Positions 8,680 to 17,751 of a stretch of 64,000 nucleotides of DNA are shown piece by piece (position 1 is the stretch's first letter; each line of letters starts with the position of its first letter). A model generated the notes under the pieces. That model was not told where the DNA came from and searched no databases. It saw nothing but the letters and a program-made list of their open reading frames with translations. Source of the stretch: Corynebacterium ulceribovis DSM 45146 (lineage in GTDB: Bacteria; Actinomycetota; Actinomycetes; Mycobacteriales; Mycobacteriaceae); NCBI RefSeq assembly GCF_000372445.1, contig NZ_AQUY01000002.1:27561-91560 (forward strand). Reading direction: 5' to 3'. The translations under genes and the position numbers were made by a program.

Positions 8680-8721
8680 GCATTGCCCATAAAGTCTCAC
8701 ACAGTCCGCCGTAGTGGCTCC

Positions 8722-8727
8722 TATGAT
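8722..8727 (+). promoter_or_regulatory. -10 box TATGAT for leaderless gcvP
   Basis: A near-consensus TATGAT ends 7 nt before the ATG at 8735. This decides the start among three nearby ATGs, and it leaves no leader for a glycine riboswitch. Confidence 0.6.
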
Positions 8728-8734
8728 GGAGACC

Positions 8735-11659
8735 ATGAGTGCCTCATCCTTCGCCCGCCCGTACCGCGACCGGCATATCGGTCCGGACAGTTCCGAAACG
8801 AACGCCATGTTGGAGCGGCTGGGGTATGACTCAGTTGACGCTCTGATGGCCGCAGCGCTGCCGACAGACATCCGCCCTAGCGAGGTTCCACAGCTGACGA
8901 ACCTGACGGAGCCGCTGTCAGAAGAGCAAGCCCAAGCCCAGCTGCGCCGCTTCGCCGATGCCAACACGGTGCTGCGCTCCTTTTACGGCCAAGGCTTCGC
9001 CGAAACTATCACTCCGCCCGTCATTCGCCGTGGTGTGCTGGAAGATGCTGGTTGGTATACGGCTTACACGCCGTACCAGCCGGAGATTTCCCAAGGCCGC
9101 TTGGAAGCGCTGCTGAACTTCCAAACCATGATTTCTGAGCTCACCGGCCTGCCCATTGCTAATGCATCACTGCTCGATGAGGCATCCGCGGTAGCCGAAG
9201 CCATTGGTCTGATGCGCCGCGCCAGTCGAAAAGGCAATCGGGTTCTGCTCGATGACCGGCTGCATCCGCAGGTTCTCGCGGTCGCACAGGCCCGCGCCCG
9301 CGCTATTGACGTTGACAGCGTTGTCACTAACCTCGCTTCCGGCATTGCGGGCGATGACATCATTGGTGCGGTCATTGCCTATCCAGGCACCGAGGGCGAC
9401 ATCACTAACCCCGAGCCGCTGATTACCGCGGTCCATGAGCGCGGTGGGCTTGCGACGGTGGTCACTGACCCGCTGGCACTGGTCACTTTGCGTGAGCCAG
9501 GCGCAATGGGCGCTGACATTGCAGTTGGTTCCTCGCAGCGTTTCGGCGTGCCAATGTTTTTCGGCGGTCCACATGCCGCCTATATGGCAGTCACCGATAA
9601 GTTGAAGCGGCAAATGCCAGGCCGCGTTGTCGGTGTGTCGGTAGACGCGGACGGTAACCCGGCCTATCGCCTGGCACTGCAGACCCGCGAACAGCATATT
9701 CGCCGGGAGCGCGCCACAAGCAACATCTGTACTGCGCAGGCCCTGTTGGCGGTCACCGCGTCGATGTATGCCGTGTGGCATGGGCCGGATGGCCTCAAGC
9801 ACATCGCGTGGGGCATCCATGAGCTGGCGGTAGCGTTCGCCGATGCGGTCCGCGACGCCGGTGGGGAAGTGGCCCATGACCAGTTCTTCGACACCGTCAC
9901 GGTGGTCGCCCCAGGGCAGGCCGCAGAGTTGGTGGCCGCGGCCGCCGCGGCAGGTTACCTCGTCAGAGAGCTTGATGACGATCATGTGACTGTCGCTTTT
10001 GGTGAAAGCGCAACCTGGGACGATGTGGCAGAACTAGGGGCTGTTTTCGGAACCGCAGCAATCTCGCAAGCTGAACCTTCCACGGTCGAAGCTGCGCCAA
10101 CGGGCGAACCGCCGGCGCGCCGGGCAATCCCAGATGACGTTCTCCGCGACACTGAACCGCTGACGCACCGGAACTTCACCACGGTGCATTCAGAGACGCA
10201 GATGATGCGCTACCTGCGGGAACTAGCGGATAAGGATTTGGCGTTAGACCGCACCATGATCCCGTTGGGCTCTTGCACCATGAAACTGACCCCGACCGCT
10301 GGGATGGAAGCAATTTCTTGGCCTGCGCTAGCGAATATGCACCCCTTTGCCCCAGTGACGCAGACCGGTGGCTGGCGCGCATTGATTGCCCAGCTGGAGG
10401 ACTGGCTTGCTCAGCTCACTGGCTATGCGCAAGTGTCTGTCCAACCGAATGCTGGTTCCCAAGGTGAACTTGCTGGGCTGCTGGCTATTCGCGGCTGGCA
10501 CCTAGCTAATGGTGACACGATGCGCGACATTTGTCTGATTCCGCAGTCTGCCCACGGCACGAACGCGGCGTCGGCGGCGCTGGCGAACCTGCGGGTTGTC
10601 GTGGTCGCCACTGCTGAGGATGGTTCCATTGACTTGGCAGACCTAGACAACAAACTGGAGCAGCACGCGGGCCAAGTCGCCGCCATTATGATTACGTACC
10701 CGTCGACTCATGGGGTGTACGAAGATACAGTCCGCACTGTCTGCGACAAGGTGCATGCGGCCGGCGGCCAAGTGTATATCGACGGCGCGAACCTGAACGC
10801 GCTGACCGGTTGGGCACAGCCCGGCCAATTCGGTGGCGATGTCAGCCACTTGAACCTACATAAGACATTCACCATTCCGCATGGTGGCGGCGGCCCTGGA
10901 GTTGGGCCGGTTTGCGTCGCAAAGCACCTGGTACCGTACCTACCTGCCGACCCGAACGCGGCGGCCGACGGGGAAACCCACGGCGGTGTCCCGGTCACTG
11001 GTACTCGGTGGGGCAGTGCCGGAGTGCTGCCGATTTCGTGGGCGTATATCGCGATGATGGGGCCGGACGGACTGCGGGACGCCACCGCGTGGGCGGTGCT
11101 GGCAGCGAACTACCTGGCGGCGGAACTGTCGGAGTCGTACCCAGTGCTGTACACCGGCGCGAATGGGCTGGTGGCGCATGAATGCATCATCGATTTACGG
11201 GCATTGACCAAGGAAACCGGGGTGACTGCTGCTGATGTGGCGAAACGCTTGGTGGACTTTGGGTTCCATGCACCAACGCTGGCATTCCCGGTGCCGGGCA
11301 CGTTGATGATTGAACCAACAGAATCGGAAGACCTCGGCGAACTGGACCGATTCATCGAAGCGATGCGGACAATTCGGCAGGAAATCGCCGAGATTTCGGA
11401 TGGCGCGGTGAAAGTGGAAGAATCTGTGCTGCGCCGAGCACCGTTTACTGCGTACAGTGTGACCAGCAGCAACTGGGAGGAAACCTTCTCCCGGGAGCAG
11501 GCGGCGTTTCCAGTGCCGGGACTAGTGCGCAGAAAGTACTTCCCACCAGTGCGTCGAATCGACGACGCCTTCGGTGACCGTAACTTTGTGTGTACCTGCC
11601 CGCCGCCGGAAGCTTTTGACAGCAACTACATGTCAAAATCGGACCAATCGGACCAATAA
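8735..11659 (+). CDS. gcvP: Glycine dehydrogenase (aminomethyl-transferring), P protein of the glycine cleavage system
   Basis: The 974-residue P protein decarboxylates glycine with pyridoxal phosphate and passes the aminomethyl group to lipoylated GcvH. It is the long homodimeric type, with both halves in one chain. The N-terminal half begins FARPYRDRHIGPDSSE; the active half carries the PLP lysine, Lys710, in LNLHKTFTIPHGGGGPG. I choose the ATG at 8735 rather than 8714 because TATGAT sits 7 nt before it. The gcvT start follows 10 bp after the stop, with an AAGGAG overlapping the stop region, so the two are co-transcribed. Confidence 0.93.
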   Translation: MSASSFARPYRDRHIGPDSSETNAMLERLGYDSVDALMAAALPTDIRPSEVPQLTNLTEPLSEEQAQAQLRRFADANTVLRSFYGQGFAETITPPVIRRGVLEDAGWYTAYTPYQPEISQGRLEALLNFQTMISELTGLPIANASLLDEASAVAEAIGLMRRASRKGNRVLLDDRLHPQVLAVAQARARAIDVDSVVTNLASGIAGDDIIGAVIAYPGTEGDITNPEPLITAVHERGGLATVVTDPLALVTLREPGAMGADIAVGSSQRFGVPMFFGGPHAAYMAVTDKLKRQMPGRVVGVSVDADGNPAYRLALQTREQHIRRERATSNICTAQALLAVTASMYAVWHGPDGLKHIAWGIHELAVAFADAVRDAGGEVAHDQFFDTVTVVAPGQAAELVAAAAAAGYLVRELDDDHVTVAFGESATWDDVAELGAVFGTAAISQAEPSTVEAAPTGEPPARRAIPDDVLRDTEPLTHRNFTTVHSETQMMRYLRELADKDLALDRTMIPLGSCTMKLTPTAGMEAISWPALANMHPFAPVTQTGGWRALIAQLEDWLAQLTGYAQVSVQPNAGSQGELAGLLAIRGWHLANGDTMRDICLIPQSAHGTNAASAALANLRVVVVATAEDGSIDLADLDNKLEQHAGQVAAIMITYPSTHGVYEDTVRTVCDKVHAAGGQVYIDGANLNALTGWAQPGQFGGDVSHLNLHKTFTIPHGGGGPGVGPVCVAKHLVPYLPADPNAAADGETHGGVPVTGTRWGSAGVLPISWAYIAMMGPDGLRDATAWAVLAANYLAAELSESYPVLYTGANGLVAHECIIDLRALTKETGVTAADVAKRLVDFGFHAPTLAFPVPGTLMIEPTESEDLGELDRFIEAMRTIRQEIAEISDGAVKVEESVLRRAPFTAYSVTSSNWEETFSREQAAFPVPGLVRRKYFPPVRRIDDAFGDRNFVCTCPPPEAFDSNYMSKSDQSDQ

Positions 11660-11669
11660 GGAGAAATGC

Positions 11670-12866
11670 GTGACCTCGAACGAGTGGCGTAAGAGCCCGC
11701 TTCATGCCCAGCACGAAGCGCTTGGAGCAACCTTCACCCAGTTCGGTGGCTGGGAAATGCCGCTGAAGTACACCTCTGAGCTAGACGAACACCGAGCGGT
11801 CCGCGAGTCGGTGGGACTGTTCGACCTGTCGCACATGGGCGAAATCCGCGTGACCGGCAAAGACGCTGTAGCCTTCCTCGACCACGTCCTTATCTCCGCA
11901 ATCGCACCGATCCTGGTGGGCAAAGCGAAGTACACCATGCTGGTCCAAGAAAACGGCGGCATCATCGACGACCTGATTGTGTACCGCCTCGGCGACGCCG
12001 AATTTATGCTGGTGCCAAACGCGTCGAACCGCTTGGAAGTATTTGAAGTGCTGTCTGAGCGGGTTGGGGCGTATGAAGTGACGCTTTCCGACGAATCAGG
12101 TGAAACGGTCTTGCTCGCCGTGCAGGGCCCACGCGCTGTGGACCTGCTGGAGACACTGCTGCCAGAAGAACAGCGGGAGGCACTCCATGAACTGCGTTAC
12201 TACTCCTGTGGCACCTTCACCGTCAACGGCGTCGAATGCTTGGTGTCGCGTACCGGCTACACCGGCGAAGATGGCTTTGAAATCTACATCGGCTCCGAAC
12301 ACGGCGCTGACATGTGGAATGCCCTACTCGGGGCGGGGCAGCAGGGCGTTGAGCCGGCCATCGTTGACGAAGAAGACCCAATCGCTGCAGCAGTACTGAA
12401 TGCTGTTGACGGCAGCAATGTGCTCAAGGTGATGCCAGCGGGTCTGGCTGCCCGTGACTCGCTGCGCCTGGAAGCTGGCATGCCGCTCTATGGCAAGGAC
12501 CTTGGCCGCGACCGCACCCCGCTCGAGGCTGGCATGGAGCTGTTGCTTGGTCGGATGAAGCGCAACTACATTGGCCGCTCGAAGTTGGTGAACCAGCCGC
12601 AGCCAGATCAGCTGCTCATCGGTTTGAAGGGCGTGGGCCGCCGTGCTGCCCGCTCAGGCTATGAGGTTTTTGACAAGGAAGGCAACAAGGTCGGTGAAGT
12701 GACCTCTGGTGTGCTTTCGCCAACTCTGGGTTACCCGATTGCGCTGGCCTATGTGGATCGTTGGCAGACGAAGGTGGGTACGGAGCTCGAAGTGGACATT
12801 CGGGGGACCCGTCACCCCTTCGTGGTAACTCCTACGCCGTTTTACAACCGCAAGAAGCGCAAATAG
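11670..12866 (+). CDS. gcvT: Aminomethyltransferase, T protein of the glycine cleavage system
   Basis: This 398-residue protein releases ammonia from the aminomethyl-lipoyl arm of GcvH and transfers the one-carbon unit to tetrahydrofolate. Family features are FGGWEMPLKY near the N-terminus, then FDLSHMGEIRVTG and SRTGYTGEDGFEIY. The start is GTG at 11670 with AAGGAG six bases before it, giving MTSNEWRKSPLHAQ; the open frame extends upstream into gcvP but only as overlap. It lies between gcvP and gcvH in one operon. A perfect 16-bp palindrome follows its stop. Confidence 0.93.
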   Translation: MTSNEWRKSPLHAQHEALGATFTQFGGWEMPLKYTSELDEHRAVRESVGLFDLSHMGEIRVTGKDAVAFLDHVLISAIAPILVGKAKYTMLVQENGGIIDDLIVYRLGDAEFMLVPNASNRLEVFEVLSERVGAYEVTLSDESGETVLLAVQGPRAVDLLETLLPEEQREALHELRYYSCGTFTVNGVECLVSRTGYTGEDGFEIYIGSEHGADMWNALLGAGQQGVEPAIVDEEDPIAAAVLNAVDGSNVLKVMPAGLAARDSLRLEAGMPLYGKDLGRDRTPLEAGMELLLGRMKRNYIGRSKLVNQPQPDQLLIGLKGVGRRAARSGYEVFDKEGNKVGEVTSGVLSPTLGYPIALAYVDRWQTKVGTELEVDIRGTRHPFVVTPTPFYNRKKRK

Positions 12867-12869
12867 GAA

Positions 12870-12885
12870 ATACTGAATTCAGTAT
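12870..12885. promoter_or_regulatory. Palindrome between gcvT and gcvH
   Basis: ATACTGAATTCAGTAT is a perfect 16-bp palindrome followed by CTTTTCT. It could be a weak terminator, an RNA-processing hairpin or an operator; the sequence does not decide. Confidence 0.4.
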
Positions 12886-12921
12886 CTTTTCTAGGTAACC
12901 CCGTCCCGAAAGGAACCGGCA

Positions 12922-13311
12922 ATGACTAACTTGCCAGCAGACTACTCCTACTCCGAAGAGCACGAATGGATCGACGCCACCGGTAACGTTGCCGGTCGCA
13001 CCGTCCGCGTTGGCGTGACCAATGTGGCAGCGGAAGCCCTCGGTGAAATCGTATTCGTGGAGCTGCCAGTTGTGGGCGACACCGTCACCGCAGGTGAACC
13101 ATGCGGCGAGATTGAGTCCACCAAGTCGGTCTCCGACATTTACTCCCCAGTGACCGGCACTGTCACCGCCATCAACGGTGAGCTGGATGCTGAACCAGGC
13201 ACCATTAATGAGGACCCATTCGACGCCGGTTGGCTATTCGAAGTACAGGTCACTGAAGCAGGAGACCTGATGGACGCGGACGCCTACGCATCCGCGAACG
13301 ACATCAAGTAG
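12922..13311 (+). CDS. gcvH: Glycine cleavage system H protein
   Basis: This 129-residue lipoyl carrier shuttles the aminomethyl intermediate between GcvP, GcvT and the L protein. The lipoylation lysine is Lys68 in GEIESTKSVSDIYSPVTG. The N-terminal YSEEHEWID and the C-terminal GWLFEVQV are typical. AAAGGA precedes the ATG. Unlike in several actinobacteria, no lipA or lipB follows; the lipoylation genes and the L protein are not in this window. Confidence 0.94.
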   Translation: MTNLPADYSYSEEHEWIDATGNVAGRTVRVGVTNVAAEALGEIVFVELPVVGDTVTAGEPCGEIESTKSVSDIYSPVTGTVTAINGELDAEPGTINEDPFDAGWLFEVQVTEAGDLMDADAYASANDIK

Positions 13312-13319
13312 TGACTCAC

Positions 13320-13341
13320 AGGGCCGGTAGCTACCGGCCCT
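13320..13341. terminator. Perfect hairpin between converging gcvH and trpB2
   Basis: An 11-bp arm, AGGGCCGGTAG, is followed at once by its exact complement. There is no T run, but its place between converging genes suggests a bidirectional transcription end. Confidence 0.5.
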
Positions 13342-13354
13342 CAGTGTGTGGTGT

Positions 13355-14665
13355 TTACAGGAAGTTGCCGTAGGACGGCAGGTCGAGGAAGCCGTTACCG
13401 GTCAGACCAATCAGGATGACTGGTCCGGTTCCTGGCGCGCCAGTGTGCTTAGCAGCTTCCGTCATTGCGGCCGCAATGGCGTGGTTAGACTCTGGTGCCG
13501 GAACAGTGCCTTCGCAGCGGGCGAATTCGATGCCAGCCGCAAAAGCGTCTTCCTGCTCAATGGCGACGGCGCTCATCAGGCCCTGCTCGACGGCGTGCGA
13601 GACCATTGGGCTCATTGCGTGGTAGCGCAGGCCGCCAGCGTGAATTGGGTCTGGCACAAATTCGTTACCAAGCGTGTGCATCTTCATCAGTGGGGTCATG
13701 CCCGCAACATCGCCGAAGTCGTAGCGGTATTCACCCTGCGTGAGCGATGGGCATTTCGCTGGTTCCGCCGCAATAATCTGCGGGGTGGTTTTCAGCTCTG
13801 GCATCACGTCAGAGCTCAGCATGCCGCCGATGAATGGGAAGGTGAGGCCTGCCAGGTTGGAGCCGCCGCCAGCGCAGCCGAAGATCATATCTGGGCCATC
13901 TTCACCGAACATCACCAGCTGCTTCATGGCTTCTTGGCCGATGATGGTTTGGTGCAGTACCACGTGGTTCAGCACAGAACCGAGGGTGTAGCGGGCGTTT
14001 TCAGACTGCACCGCCACTTCAATAGCTTCAGAGACCGCCATGCCCAGGGAACCTGGAGTCTCTGGGGCTTTTGCCAGCATTGCCCGGCCAGCTTCGGTTT
14101 TGTCCGATGGCGATGGGTTGACGGTGGCGCCGTAGATTTCCATCAACATGCGGCGGTACGGCTTGGAGTCGTAGGAGGCGCGGACTTGGAATACTTCCAC
14201 GTCTAGGCCGAAGAACTGCGCGGCGAAGGCAAGGGATGCGCCCCATTGGCCAGCACCGGTTTCGGTGGTCAGGCGGGTGATTCCGTCGAGCTTGTTGTAG
14301 TAGGCCTGCGCGACGGCGGTGTTTGGTTTGTGGGAGCCAATCGGGGAGACCGATTCATTCTTGAAGTAGATGCGGGCGCTGGTGCCCAGCTTCTTTTCCA
14401 ACCGGTGGGCGCGCGCCAGCGGTGATGGCCTCCAGATTTTGTAGATTTCCCGGATTGGTTCTGGGATATCAATGAATCGGTGTCCGGAGAACTCTTGGCT
14501 GACCAGTTCTGTTGCGAACAGCGCCGACATTTCTTCGTGGGTCAGCGGCTGCTTGGTGGCTGGGTTGAGGTGTGGTGGCATCGGTTCAGCGAAGTCCGCT
14601 GCCAGGTTGTACCAACGGGTGGGCATGTCTGCGTCAGCCAGGATGGCTTTTGTTGTTTCAGTCAT
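13355..14665 (-). CDS. trpB2: TrpB2-type tryptophan synthase beta subunit-like PLP enzyme
   Basis: This 436-residue protein is of the TrpB2 class, longer than canonical TrpB. The PLP lysine is Lys113 in IGSHKPNTA; ETGAGQWG and the glycine-rich phosphate loop GCAGGGSNLAG follow. TrpB2 enzymes can make tryptophan from serine and indole but usually lack a TrpA partner, and none is nearby, so indole salvage is a reasonable inference. I use the ATG at 14665 because a TAGCTT -10 box lies 8 nt upstream; the ATG at 14671 would add two residues. It converges on the gcv operon. Confidence 0.85.
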   Translation of the reverse strand: MTETTKAILADADMPTRWYNLAADFAEPMPPHLNPATKQPLTHEEMSALFATELVSQEFSGHRFIDIPEPIREIYKIWRPSPLARAHRLEKKLGTSARIYFKNESVSPIGSHKPNTAVAQAYYNKLDGITRLTTETGAGQWGASLAFAAQFFGLDVEVFQVRASYDSKPYRRMLMEIYGATVNPSPSDKTEAGRAMLAKAPETPGSLGMAVSEAIEVAVQSENARYTLGSVLNHVVLHQTIIGQEAMKQLVMFGEDGPDMIFGCAGGGSNLAGLTFPFIGGMLSSDVMPELKTTPQIIAAEPAKCPSLTQGEYRYDFGDVAGMTPLMKMHTLGNEFVPDPIHAGGLRYHAMSPMVSHAVEQGLMSAVAIEQEDAFAAGIEFARCEGTVPAPESNHAIAAAMTEAAKHTGAPGTGPVILIGLTGNGFLDLPSYGNFL

Positions 14666-14673
14666 GCCCATTA

Positions 14674-14679
14674 AAGCTA
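14674..14679 (-). promoter_or_regulatory. -10 box TAGCTT for trpB2
   Basis: TAGCTT (minus strand) ends 8 nt before the ATG at 14665. Confidence 0.35.
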
Positions 14680-14713
14680 CTCTGCCACGTGTGTCAGCTC
14701 ACTATTGAGGACC

Positions 14714-14756
14714 GTTAGCTGGGCCTGCGGGAGGCCTGTTAGCCGGGCCTGCGGGA
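14714..14756. repeat. Short tandem repeat downstream of the DUF1906 gene
   Basis: A 19-bp unit, GTTAGCTGGGCCTGCGGGA, occurs at 14714-14732 and again at 14738-14756 with one mismatch (period 24 bp). Its function is unknown. Confidence 0.6.
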
Positions 14757-14758
14757 AA

Positions 14759-15769
14759 CTAGCGCACGTACTTGAGAATCTGCGCTAGAACCTTGATGGC
14801 CTGCTGAATCTGCTGCATATTTGGCAGGGCATTGCCGTTCAGGGTTGGGATGCCTAGCTTCTTCAGCTCGGGTGGCAGTGGGATCATCGACGACAACGTA
14901 GGCGCCTGGCCATTGGTCGCCTGCTGGTTCTGCTGCGCTGGCTGGGACTGCTGTGCCGGCTTTTGCTGCACTGGCTTCGGCTGTGGGGTAGTGGTTGGCA
15001 CGTCCACTGGCACGACTTTGCTGCCCGTGGCGCCTGGCTTCCACTGGCCCCAGTCACGGGTGTAGACATTGTTGACGTCTACCTCAACACCGCTGATGGT
15101 GGCCCGGTAGCCAGCTTTCTGGTGAATACTGGCCCGTGGGTGCAGTTTGCCTTGGGAACCCCAGTCGTGCTGCCAGAAGAAGCTACCCAGACCATCCTGG
15201 ATGCACCACTGGATGGTGTTGTAGTTGCCGTAGACGCCCATGCTGTAGCCAGCAGCTTTCAGCGCCACTTGGCAGGCCTGCAGGTATGGCTTGACCTGGT
15301 TGGTGTACTGCGCGCGGGTGGGGTTGTCGTCAATAGCCATGTAGATCGGGCGGCCAGTTGGGCCACCAGCAGCCATATGCAGCGCAATTGCTTGCGGCAC
15401 GTGGGTGGCAGCGCCCTTGGCACCGGTCAGCCAGTCCGCGGTGTTGGCGCGGCCGAATTGGTAGACCGAAGCGGTTTGCAGACCGAGGTTTGCCATGGCT
15501 TTGGTTTCGGCGAGGGTGACTGGCTTGCCTTTCATCCAGTCGGCGCCGGGGCGGCGCTGGGAGACGTAACGGACAGCGCCAATGTGACCTGCATTTTTCA
15601 CAGCTGATGCTGCGGGTACGCCTGCGGAGAAGTCGATGACGGTACCGAGCACTGGGGCGGCGTGTGCTTTGGGTACCGGGAGGGCTGCGGTGGTGGCGGC
15701 AGCACCGGTGCCGATGGCAACTGCCGAGAGGATGGAACGTCGGCTGAAGGTGCGGGCGTTCTGGGTCAT
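14759..15769 (-). CDS. Tat-exported DUF1906 (glycoside-hydrolase-like) protein
   Basis: This 336-residue secreted protein starts with a twin-arginine signal peptide: FSRRSILS with Arg10-Arg11, an alanine-rich hydrophobic core and a likely cleavage after KAHA near residue 37. The mature part carries a DUF1906 domain (about residues 40-250; IDFSAGVPAASAV, YMAIDDNP, MGVYGNY), the fold of Rv2525c from M. tuberculosis, which resembles GH25-type lysozymes. It is followed by a Pro/Gln-rich linker and a short C-terminal segment. Rv2525c is also a Tat substrate tied to the cell envelope. GGAG lies 8 nt before the chosen ATG. Direct CGTAACAT repeats lie just upstream. Confidence 0.82.
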   Translation of the reverse strand: MTQNARTFSRRSILSAVAIGTGAAATTAALPVPKAHAAPVLGTVIDFSAGVPAASAVKNAGHIGAVRYVSQRRPGADWMKGKPVTLAETKAMANLGLQTASVYQFGRANTADWLTGAKGAATHVPQAIALHMAAGGPTGRPIYMAIDDNPTRAQYTNQVKPYLQACQVALKAAGYSMGVYGNYNTIQWCIQDGLGSFFWQHDWGSQGKLHPRASIHQKAGYRATISGVEVDVNNVYTRDWGQWKPGATGSKVVPVDVPTTTPQPKPVQQKPAQQSQPAQQNQQATNGQAPTLSSMIPLPPELKKLGIPTLNGNALPNMQQIQQAIKVLAQILKYVR

Positions 15770-15781
15770 GACGAAAGGCTC

Positions 15782-15798
15782 CGTAACATTCGTAACAT
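15782..15798. promoter_or_regulatory. Direct repeat CGTAACAT upstream of the DUF1906 gene
   Basis: CGTAACAT occurs at 15782-15789 and 15791-15798, period 9 bp. Direct GTAACA-type repeats are bound by OmpR-family regulators such as MtrA in actinobacteria, so control of this cell-wall gene is plausible but unproven. Confidence 0.35.
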
Positions 15799-15878
15799 CT
15801 AAAACACATGTCACTCTAGTTACAGGAGTGTTACGGCGCTACTCCGCACTAGCCTTTCGCTATTCCTTGGCGGCAGCA

Positions 15879-17600
15879 CTATCCCTTCGCTGCAGCGCGC
15901 ACCTGCGTCGCCAAACCCTCAATCTCTGCCAGCGACAACTCTCGGTCCGGGTTCGCCGTGCAGTAATCCAAGAGGTGGTACCCGGCGGCCTGCACAGCCA
16001 GATGCTCCGGCTCCGCTGCTGCCGCTACGTCTGGGTGGTCCGCCGAAATCGCCTGCAACATCCGACGCTCCGCAAGCAGTTCGTACTGCAGGTCACGGCG
16101 TTGCTCCAAGGACTCAGCCGGCGTATTCGTCGCCAGCGACCCAATCAGGTTGCCCATCGCAGTAAACGACCGGGCGGTAATGTGCTCATGTTCAGCAACC
16201 TGCGCATTCGGGCGGAATAGCCACAGCGTCAACAACGCAAACACAAACGCAATTGCGGTTTCACCCAGACGCGACATCGCCACCGCACCCGCGTCGGAAG
16301 TCTGCCCGCCCATGAGCAGCGCCAGTGGGGTGGTGAAAATCACCGTGATGGCGTAGTTCTTCACCACAAAAATCTCCGCTGCAAACTGCGTGCACATCAA
16401 TGCCACCAGCAGCAGTAACGCATTCGGTTCCAGCAGGAAAAACCCGACGTACAAGCAAATGCCAATAATCGAGCCCAGCATGCGGTGAATACCGCGCACA
16501 GTGCCGGGGATAAAGTTCGGTCCCCACTGCAGCGTGAGGAATACCGACACCACTGCCCAGTCTGGTCGGTCCAACTTCAGCGCAATCGACACCACAGACG
16601 CCGCGATGCAGGCCAATGCGATTTTCGAGGCAGTGACCATCGCATGACTGGTGCTGTGCGCCGACCGGTACATTCGAAACGCCATCGATGGCCGAGCCAG
16701 CGGAATCACGGTGCGGGTGGTGTCCACAAAAGCCGGGGTATCGCCCGCGCCAGCATCGGCTGCTGGGTCTGCTTGCGCCCGAGTGAGCTGAGCCAGTTCG
16801 AGTTGCGCGCGCGATGCTTTCTGCACCAGGTATTCCCGGTGCGGGTCAATGACGCGTCCGCCCAAAATCACCCGTGCGTCGGCCAGTGCGTTCCAGCATT
16901 CCGCCAAGGCGGTTTCCGCTTGGTGACGTTTTGAAACGCTGTGTCCGCCCGTTTCTTTAAAACTCTGCACAGCCCGCAGCAAAGTATTAACTGCAGCTTC
17001 CTCCGGACCACGCGGGTTAATCAGCCTCGGAGCCATGCCACACACCATCGCGGATGCCGCGCCGCATAGCGCCCACAATCCAACATGCAGTGGAGAAATG
17101 CCAATATGAGCAGTCATGGTTGCCGCGCCGGACACCATGACAATAAAGAACGGGCCAGGCGGGGGCAGACGCAGCGCATTGGCACAGTAGGCCAGACTGG
17201 TGGCCAGTGCTGTTGCCCAGATAGCTGACAGCAGCATCCACCAGTGGGAACCGCCGTCACCAATATTCGCCCACATCAATTGGCCGACGAATGCGCCACC
17301 GAGGCTGCCAGCGGTTAAGAGCGAACCAGCAATAGCGATGATGGAAATACGGGCACGATACGGGTGGCCTTCACCATAAATGACGGCGCAAGAACCGGCT
17401 GCCACCAGCAACATTTCCTGTTCGAAACCTAAAAGGTAGGCAATAAATCCAGGAATACCAATAGCTAGGGCAGCGCGAGTCGCGCCGGGCCAGCGTGGCC
17501 CGGGAGAGTTATAGGCCCAAAACAAGCGCCAGGGGTTCGGGCGGGCAGGAAGTGATTGCGGTGCAATTGGGTGACTTACTTCTGCTTCGCCGCTGGACAC
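15879..17600 (-). CDS. FUSC-like (aromatic acid exporter type) membrane protein
   Basis: This 573-residue protein has two similar membrane blocks of about five or six helices each, at roughly residues 40-190 and 325-465. A hydrophilic stretch lies between them and another forms the C-terminal tail. This is the layout of the FUSC/ArAE families linked to export of aromatic acids or drugs; the segment DWAVVSVFLTLQWGPNFIPGTVRGIHRMLGSI is typical, with the FLTLQ..P motif. The substrate is unknown. The start appears to be the GTG at 17600, but no close Shine-Dalgarno is visible, so the exact start is uncertain. It stands alone between the DUF1906 and nucleoside transporter genes. Confidence 0.75.
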   Translation of the reverse strand: MSSGEAEVSHPIAPQSLPARPNPWRLFWAYNSPGPRWPGATRAALAIGIPGFIAYLLGFEQEMLLVAAGSCAVIYGEGHPYRARISIIAIAGSLLTAGSLGGAFVGQLMWANIGDGGSHWWMLLSAIWATALATSLAYCANALRLPPPGPFFIVMVSGAATMTAHIGISPLHVGLWALCGAASAMVCGMAPRLINPRGPEEAAVNTLLRAVQSFKETGGHSVSKRHQAETALAECWNALADARVILGGRVIDPHREYLVQKASRAQLELAQLTRAQADPAADAGAGDTPAFVDTTRTVIPLARPSMAFRMYRSAHSTSHAMVTASKIALACIAASVVSIALKLDRPDWAVVSVFLTLQWGPNFIPGTVRGIHRMLGSIIGICLYVGFFLLEPNALLLLVALMCTQFAAEIFVVKNYAITVIFTTPLALLMGGQTSDAGAVAMSRLGETAIAFVFALLTLWLFRPNAQVAEHEHITARSFTAMGNLIGSLATNTPAESLEQRRDLQYELLAERRMLQAISADHPDVAAAAEPEHLAVQAAGYHLLDYCTANPDRELSLAEIEGLATQVRAAAKG

Positions 17601-17751
17601 TGTGTACTAGGGCCTTTCTATATACGTCAAAAAGCGAGGTTTTTACTCCGCTGAATAACTTGGGGACCTATCCAGTCTAAGGGGCTTATGACAAAACCTG
17701 CTGGGAGGAGCTCGAGGGGCTGCACTTCCAGCGGGAATTGTTGATGGGAGA

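Noticed and set aside
8680-8735. Glycine riboswitch before gcvP
   Set aside because: The TATGAT box lies 7 nt before the start codon, leaving no leader, and no tandem aptamer pattern is seen.
17601-17751. Terminator after nupC
   Set aside because: A mismatched CCCGCTGG/CCAGCAGG stem with a loop of over 20 nt before TTTT is too weak to call.
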